DNA of 64,000 nucleotides. Source: Marinitoga aeolica. GTDB lineage: Bacteria; Thermotogota; Thermotogae; Petrotogales; Petrotogaceae. Shown piece by piece: positions 60,318 to 64,000 of the stretch (its first letter is position 1; every line of letters begins with the position of its first letter). Made by a program: the position numbers and the translations under genes. The stretch covers positions 1,922,001 through 1,986,000 of the forward strand of contig NZ_CP069362.1 in assembly GCF_029910535.1 (NCBI RefSeq). Reading direction: 5' to 3'. The notes under the pieces were generated by a model. The model saw nothing but the letters and a program-made list of their open reading frames with translations, was not told the origin of the DNA and did not search any database.

Positions 60318-62027
60318 ATGAAGCTCATAGAAAAAATATTAGAAGAACTATTAAAAAAGTCTGTCGAAAAGATATATCCTGAAATTGAAATAAAAAATCC
60401 TATAGTTCAAAGAACAGCAAATGAAAATTTTGGAGATTTTCAAACTAATTTTGCAATGATTAATGCTAAAAATTTGAAGAAATCTCCAAGAATAATTGCT
60501 CAAGAAATAATAGATAATATTCCTGAAAATGAAATTATAGAAAAAATTGATATTGCTGGACCAGGATTTATTAATATCTATGTAAAAAATGAATTTCTTG
60601 TTAGCTATTTATCAAAAATAGAAAAAGAAGACCCTGATTTTTCATTTATTGAAGACAAAGGAACTGTAGTAATAGATTACTCTTCCCCAAACATAGCTAA
60701 ACCTATGCATATAGGTCACTTAAGAAGTACTGTAATTGGCGATTCAATAAAAAGAATATACAAATATTTGGGATATGATGTTATAGGAGATAATCATTTA
60801 GGAGATTGGGGAACGCAGTTTGGAAAGTTAATTGTAGCGTATAGATTATGGCTAGATAAAGAAAATTATGAAAAAGATCCAATTGGAGAGATGGAAAGAA
60901 TATATGTAAAATTCGAAAAAGAATCAGAAAATAATCCGGATTTATTAGAAGAAGCAAGACAGGAATTAAAAAAATTGCAGGATGGAGATCCAAAAAACAG
61001 AAAACTCTGGCAAGAATTTATTGATTTATCATTAAGAGAATATAATAAAATTTATAAAAGAATGGATATAGAATTTGATACTTATTATGGTGAATCACAT
61101 TATCATAATATTATGCCAGAAATAGTAAAAATGTTATTAGAAAAAGGTATTGCTACATATAGTGAAGGAGCAGTTGTTGTGTTTTTTGATGAAAAGGAAA
61201 ATCTTCCACCAGCCATAATACAAAAGAAAGATGGTGCTTTCTTATATGCAACATCAGATTTAGCATGTATAAAATTCAGAAGGGAAACATATCACCCAAA
61301 TAGAATATTATATGTAACAGACGAAAGACAACAAACACATTTCAAACAAGTATTTAATATTGCAAGAAAGTTAGGTTGGGATGATAATTATCAACATATA
61401 TGGTTTGGATTAATGAGATTTGCTGACGGAGTATTTTCTACAAGAAAAGGTAATGTAATAAAATTAGAAGAACTGTTGAACAAGGCAGTAGAAAAGGCAA
61501 GAGCAATTATTGAAGAGAAAAATCCTAATTTAACAGAAGAGGAAAAAAATGAAATTGCTGAAGTAATTGGTATAGGTGCAGTTAAATATGCAGATTTAAG
61601 TCAAAATAGAATTAGTCATATAATTTTTGATTGGGATAAAATGTTAGCTTTTGATGGCAACACAGCACCATATTTATTATACACGTATGCAAGGATCCAA
61701 TCATTAAAAAGAAAAGCAAAAGATAATGGGTATACATTGGAAAATGCAGAACTAATAATAAATGAAAAATTAGAAAGAAAATTGGGCTTATTATTAACGC
61801 AATTGCCAATAGTAGTAATGAGGGCAGCAGAAGATTATAAACCTAATCTAATAGCAGATTACTTATTTGAATTAGCCCAAACTTATAATTCATTCTATAA
61901 TAATTTACCTGTATTAAAAGAAGAAGAAAAAATATTAAAATCAAGATTATTACTATCACACTTAGCAGGTGAAGTTTTAAGAAAAGGATTAGATTTATTA
62001 GGAATAAAAGTTGTAGATAAGATGTAA
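60318..62027 (+). CDS. argS: Arginyl-tRNA synthetase
   Basis: The product is 569 aa, a class I synthetase. Start ATG has SD GGGGAGTGA. The N-terminal Add1 domain (1-100), HIGH-type motif KPMHIGHLRSTVIGDS (about 131), KMSKS-like region FSTRKGNVIKLEE (about 378) and a C-terminal DALR anticodon-binding domain (about 450-569) are seen. As is common in ArgRS, the KMSKS motif is degenerate. Confidence 0.97.
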   Translation: MKLIEKILEELLKKSVEKIYPEIEIKNPIVQRTANENFGDFQTNFAMINAKNLKKSPRIIAQEIIDNIPENEIIEKIDIAGPGFINIYVKNEFLVSYLSKIEKEDPDFSFIEDKGTVVIDYSSPNIAKPMHIGHLRSTVIGDSIKRIYKYLGYDVIGDNHLGDWGTQFGKLIVAYRLWLDKENYEKDPIGEMERIYVKFEKESENNPDLLEEARQELKKLQDGDPKNRKLWQEFIDLSLREYNKIYKRMDIEFDTYYGESHYHNIMPEIVKMLLEKGIATYSEGAVVVFFDEKENLPPAIIQKKDGAFLYATSDLACIKFRRETYHPNRILYVTDERQQTHFKQVFNIARKLGWDDNYQHIWFGLMRFADGVFSTRKGNVIKLEELLNKAVEKARAIIEEKNPNLTEEEKNEIAEVIGIGAVKYADLSQNRISHIIFDWDKMLAFDGNTAPYLLYTYARIQSLKRKAKDNGYTLENAELIINEKLERKLGLLLTQLPIVVMRAAEDYKPNLIADYLFELAQTYNSFYNNLPVLKEEEKILKSRLLLSHLAGEVLRKGLDLLGIKVVDKM

Positions 62028-62039
62028 GGAGTGAAATAA

Positions 62040-62498
62040 ATGATATATTCTGTAGTTTTTTCAATACTATTATCGGGATTAGCTGCTTATTATTTAAAAG
62101 CTAATATACTTTTTATGGTTTTATCTGTAATATTAGGATTAATAACAGCCATATTTTCATTTTTATCTAAAAAATATGATAAACTAACAATTACTTTTTT
62201 GTTCATAGGTCTTTTATTATCAGTATTTGGTATAATAAGGAGTTTTAATATAGACTTATTTATAGTATTGGTTTTAGGTTCAACCATATTTTCTTCATTA
62301 TATAATTATAAAAATAGTAAGATATTCATCACATTAGCTTGGTTAATAAACGCTATTGCTATAGGGACATACATATATGTAAATATTTCAACTGCTTCTG
62401 CTTTGATTATAGGCATATTGGTATTTGCTTCAGGATTAAGAGATATACTACCAAAGAAGAAAGCTGAGGAGGATATAGTTGAAAAAGATAATCTTTAG
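62040..62498 (+). CDS. Membrane protein of unknown function
   Basis: The product is 152 aa with about five or six helices and a short acidic/basic tail (PKKKAEEDIVEKDNL). SD AGGAGTGA, 5-nt spacing. It follows argS by 12 bp and overlaps the radical SAM gene by 20 bp. Family not recognised. Confidence 0.8.
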   Translation: MIYSVVFSILLSGLAAYYLKANILFMVLSVILGLITAIFSFLSKKYDKLTITFLFIGLLLSVFGIIRSFNIDLFIVLVLGSTIFSSLYNYKNSKIFITLAWLINAIAIGTYIYVNISTASALIIGILVFASGLRDILPKKKAEEDIVEKDNL

Positions 62499-63657
62499 AC
62501 TTTTTAAATCCAATAGATATTCGATCGTTGCTTTAATTGCAGCAATTGAAAAAGAAAATATAAATATAGAAACAATATTAGAAAAAAACTTTAAAAAAAT
62601 ATTAGATTATAATCCAGAAGATACTTTAATAGTTTATTCTTTTATGAGTTTTGATATCTTTGATGTAGAAAAAGAAGTTCCTATATTAAAAGAAAAAGGA
62701 TTTAAAGTTATAGCAGGTGGGCCACATCCAAGTGCTATGCCTGAAGAAACATTAAAAATAGGTTTTGATCATATATTTGTTGGTGAAGGTGAAAAAACCT
62801 TCACCAATTTTTTGAAAAATGGATCTAATGAAAGAATAATATATTCCAAAGAATTTGTTGATTTAAATTTTTATCCACCTTATGCAATTAAAAATAAACA
62901 TTTTATGCCAATTGAAATTACAAGAGGGTGTCCCTTTGTATGTGGATATTGTCAAACACCTAATCTTTTTGGAAGAATAGTCAGACACAGAGATGTAGAT
63001 ATTATAATTGAATATGCAAAAGAAGGAATAAAACACAATAGAAAAATTGCAAGGTTTATTACTCCAAATTCATTTGGCTATGGATCAAAAAATGGTGTTA
63101 TTCCAAATGTAGAAAAGATTGAAGAATTATTATTTAATTTAAAAAAAATAGGGATGGAAGAAATATATTTGGGGTCTTTTCCATCTGATGTAAGACCGGA
63201 ATCAGTTACACCAGAAGTTTTGAAAGTAATAAAAAAGTATGTAAATAACAAAATGGTGATTATTGGAGCTCAAAGTGGTAGTGAAAATATATTAAATAAA
63301 ATAAAAAGAGGACATAATTTAGAAATTGTTGAACATTCATTAGCATTATTACACGAACATGGTTTTATTCCTTATGTAGATTTTATATTTGGATTTCCTT
63401 TTGAAACCGAAGAAGATATAAAAAAGACATTTGATTTTATGGATAAAATCACAGAAAAATATAATGCTGTGATTCACTCTCATACGTTTATGCCTTTACC
63501 TGGAACTCCTTTATTTAATGTTGGACCTGGTAAATTAAATAAGAAGTATTATAAGAAGTTAGGAGATTTATCAAGAAATGAAAAGTTAGCAGGTTACTGG
63601 CATAAACAGGAACAATTATCTATAAAATTATATAATCATTTTTTTGGAGGCGAATAA
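62479..63657 (+). CDS. B12-binding-domain radical SAM protein
   Basis: The product is 392 aa; TTG start with SD GAGGAGG. The first about 120 residues resemble a B12-binding fold (GGPHPSAMPEETL), although the usual DxHxxG is not clear. The [4Fe-4S] motif is CPFVCGYCQTP (CxxxCxxC, about residue 145), followed by an HRDVDIIIEYA and GSENILNKIKRGHN pattern like other B12/SAM proteins of methanogen MJ1487 type. The substrate cannot be told; it is in one unit with argS and the membrane protein. Confidence 0.88.
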   Translation: MKKIIFRLFKSNRYSIVALIAAIEKENINIETILEKNFKKILDYNPEDTLIVYSFMSFDIFDVEKEVPILKEKGFKVIAGGPHPSAMPEETLKIGFDHIFVGEGEKTFTNFLKNGSNERIIYSKEFVDLNFYPPYAIKNKHFMPIEITRGCPFVCGYCQTPNLFGRIVRHRDVDIIIEYAKEGIKHNRKIARFITPNSFGYGSKNGVIPNVEKIEELLFNLKKIGMEEIYLGSFPSDVRPESVTPEVLKVIKKYVNNKMVIIGAQSGSENILNKIKRGHNLEIVEHSLALLHEHGFIPYVDFIFGFPFETEEDIKKTFDFMDKITEKYNAVIHSHTFMPLPGTPLFNVGPGKLNKKYYKKLGDLSRNEKLAGYWHKQEQLSIKLYNHFFGGE

Positions 63658-63658
63658 A

Positions 63659-64000
63659 ATGAAAAAAATGGCAGTATTATTAGTTGTGTTAATCCCATTG
63701 TTTATGTTTTCAAAAATTATTATTCAAAAGGATGTTGACTTGAATGGTGATATGATTAATGAAAAAGTTATATTAGAAGGTGATTATATTAGTTCTATTT
63801 ATATTGATAATCTTAAATTAAGTATTATTGGTAAAGAATCAACAACAATTGAATTAGGATTTGGAGCATATAAACCTACAATGGAATTTTATGATTTTGA
63901 TGGAGATAAAAAATTAGATATATTTGTAAAAGGATATTCTGGAGGAAGTGGAAATTTTTTATATTACTATCTCTATTCATATGAAAATGGTGAATTATTG
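63659..64000 (+). CDS. Secreted protein, 5' part (cut by the window end)
   Basis: The visible 114 residues begin MKKMAVLLVVLIPLFMF, a signal peptide, then a short beta-rich stretch including YDFDGDKKLDIFVKGYSGGSG, which resembles calcium-binding VCBS/FG-GAP or dockerin-like loops (DxDGDxxxD). SD GGAGGCG precedes the ATG, which lies 1 bp after the radical SAM stop. The rest lies outside the window. Confidence 0.7.
   Translation, partial: MKKMAVLLVVLIPLFMFSKIIIQKDVDLNGDMINEKVILEGDYISSIYIDNLKLSIIGKESTTIELGFGAYKPTMEFYDFDGDKKLDIFVKGYSGGSGNFLYYYLYSYENGELL

Overview
The window is from a low-GC, AT-rich bacterial chromosome. It most resembles a thermophilic Thermotogota of the Petrotogales, Marinitoga-like; this is judged by eye from gene content and protein character, with no database search. 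Supporting signs are an Omp-alpha type envelope protein (N-terminal SLH domain, long coiled coil, C-terminal membrane anchor), a che-fli-flh block ordered cheA-cheW-cheY-fliO-fliP-fliQ-fliR-flhB-flhA-flhF-flhG-pilZ-cheC-cheD-fliA, a two-gene TrkA, and GC-rich rRNA genes in an AT-rich background.

Layout. Positions 1-2611 hold the 3' part of priA and a secreted, probably outer-membrane protein. Positions 2715-7665 are a complete rRNA operon on the plus strand: promoter, boxA, 16S, tRNA-Ala(UGC), second boxA, 23S, 5S, terminator, with both RNase III-type processing stems visible. An imperfect palindromic repeat (7691-7915) separates it from mfd, which is read towards it. Positions 10910-25581 (minus strand) are one motility and chemotaxis transcription unit headed by cinA and ended by a terminator before mfd. 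Next come glgX and a DUF3783-type gene (minus), a lone rubredoxin (plus), uvrA, a second palindromic repeat (31302-31616), a CPBP membrane protease, pyrG and acpP.

Positions 34244-53809 (minus strand) form a long collinear run: aspS, cmk, ispH, S1-domain protein, der, plsY, a secreted propeller/TPR-like protein, a TPR protein, a giant SLBB export-type protein with five near-identical 204-bp repeats, hslU, a receiver-like protein lacking the phospho-Asp, a two-gene TrkA, TrkH, hisS and a membrane protein. From 54021 on the genes are mostly plus strand: the Omp-alpha homologue, a Cys-rich small protein plus a membrane protein, an MltC-like transglycosylase, an aldo-keto reductase, then (after dnaK on minus) argS, a membrane protein, a B12-binding radical SAM protein and a truncated secreted protein.

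Points most worth a second look: two intergenic palindromic elements (E1, E2) that share internal motifs and look like one dispersed family; mfd and cinA, whose Shine-Dalgarno positions point to ATA and ATT start codons; recent tandem amplification inside the SLBB gene; a Cys-rich small protein translationally overlapped with a membrane protein; and a CIRCE-like inverted repeat with a 9-nt spacer between dnaK and argS. No CRISPR array, prophage, insertion sequence or classic defence island was seen.
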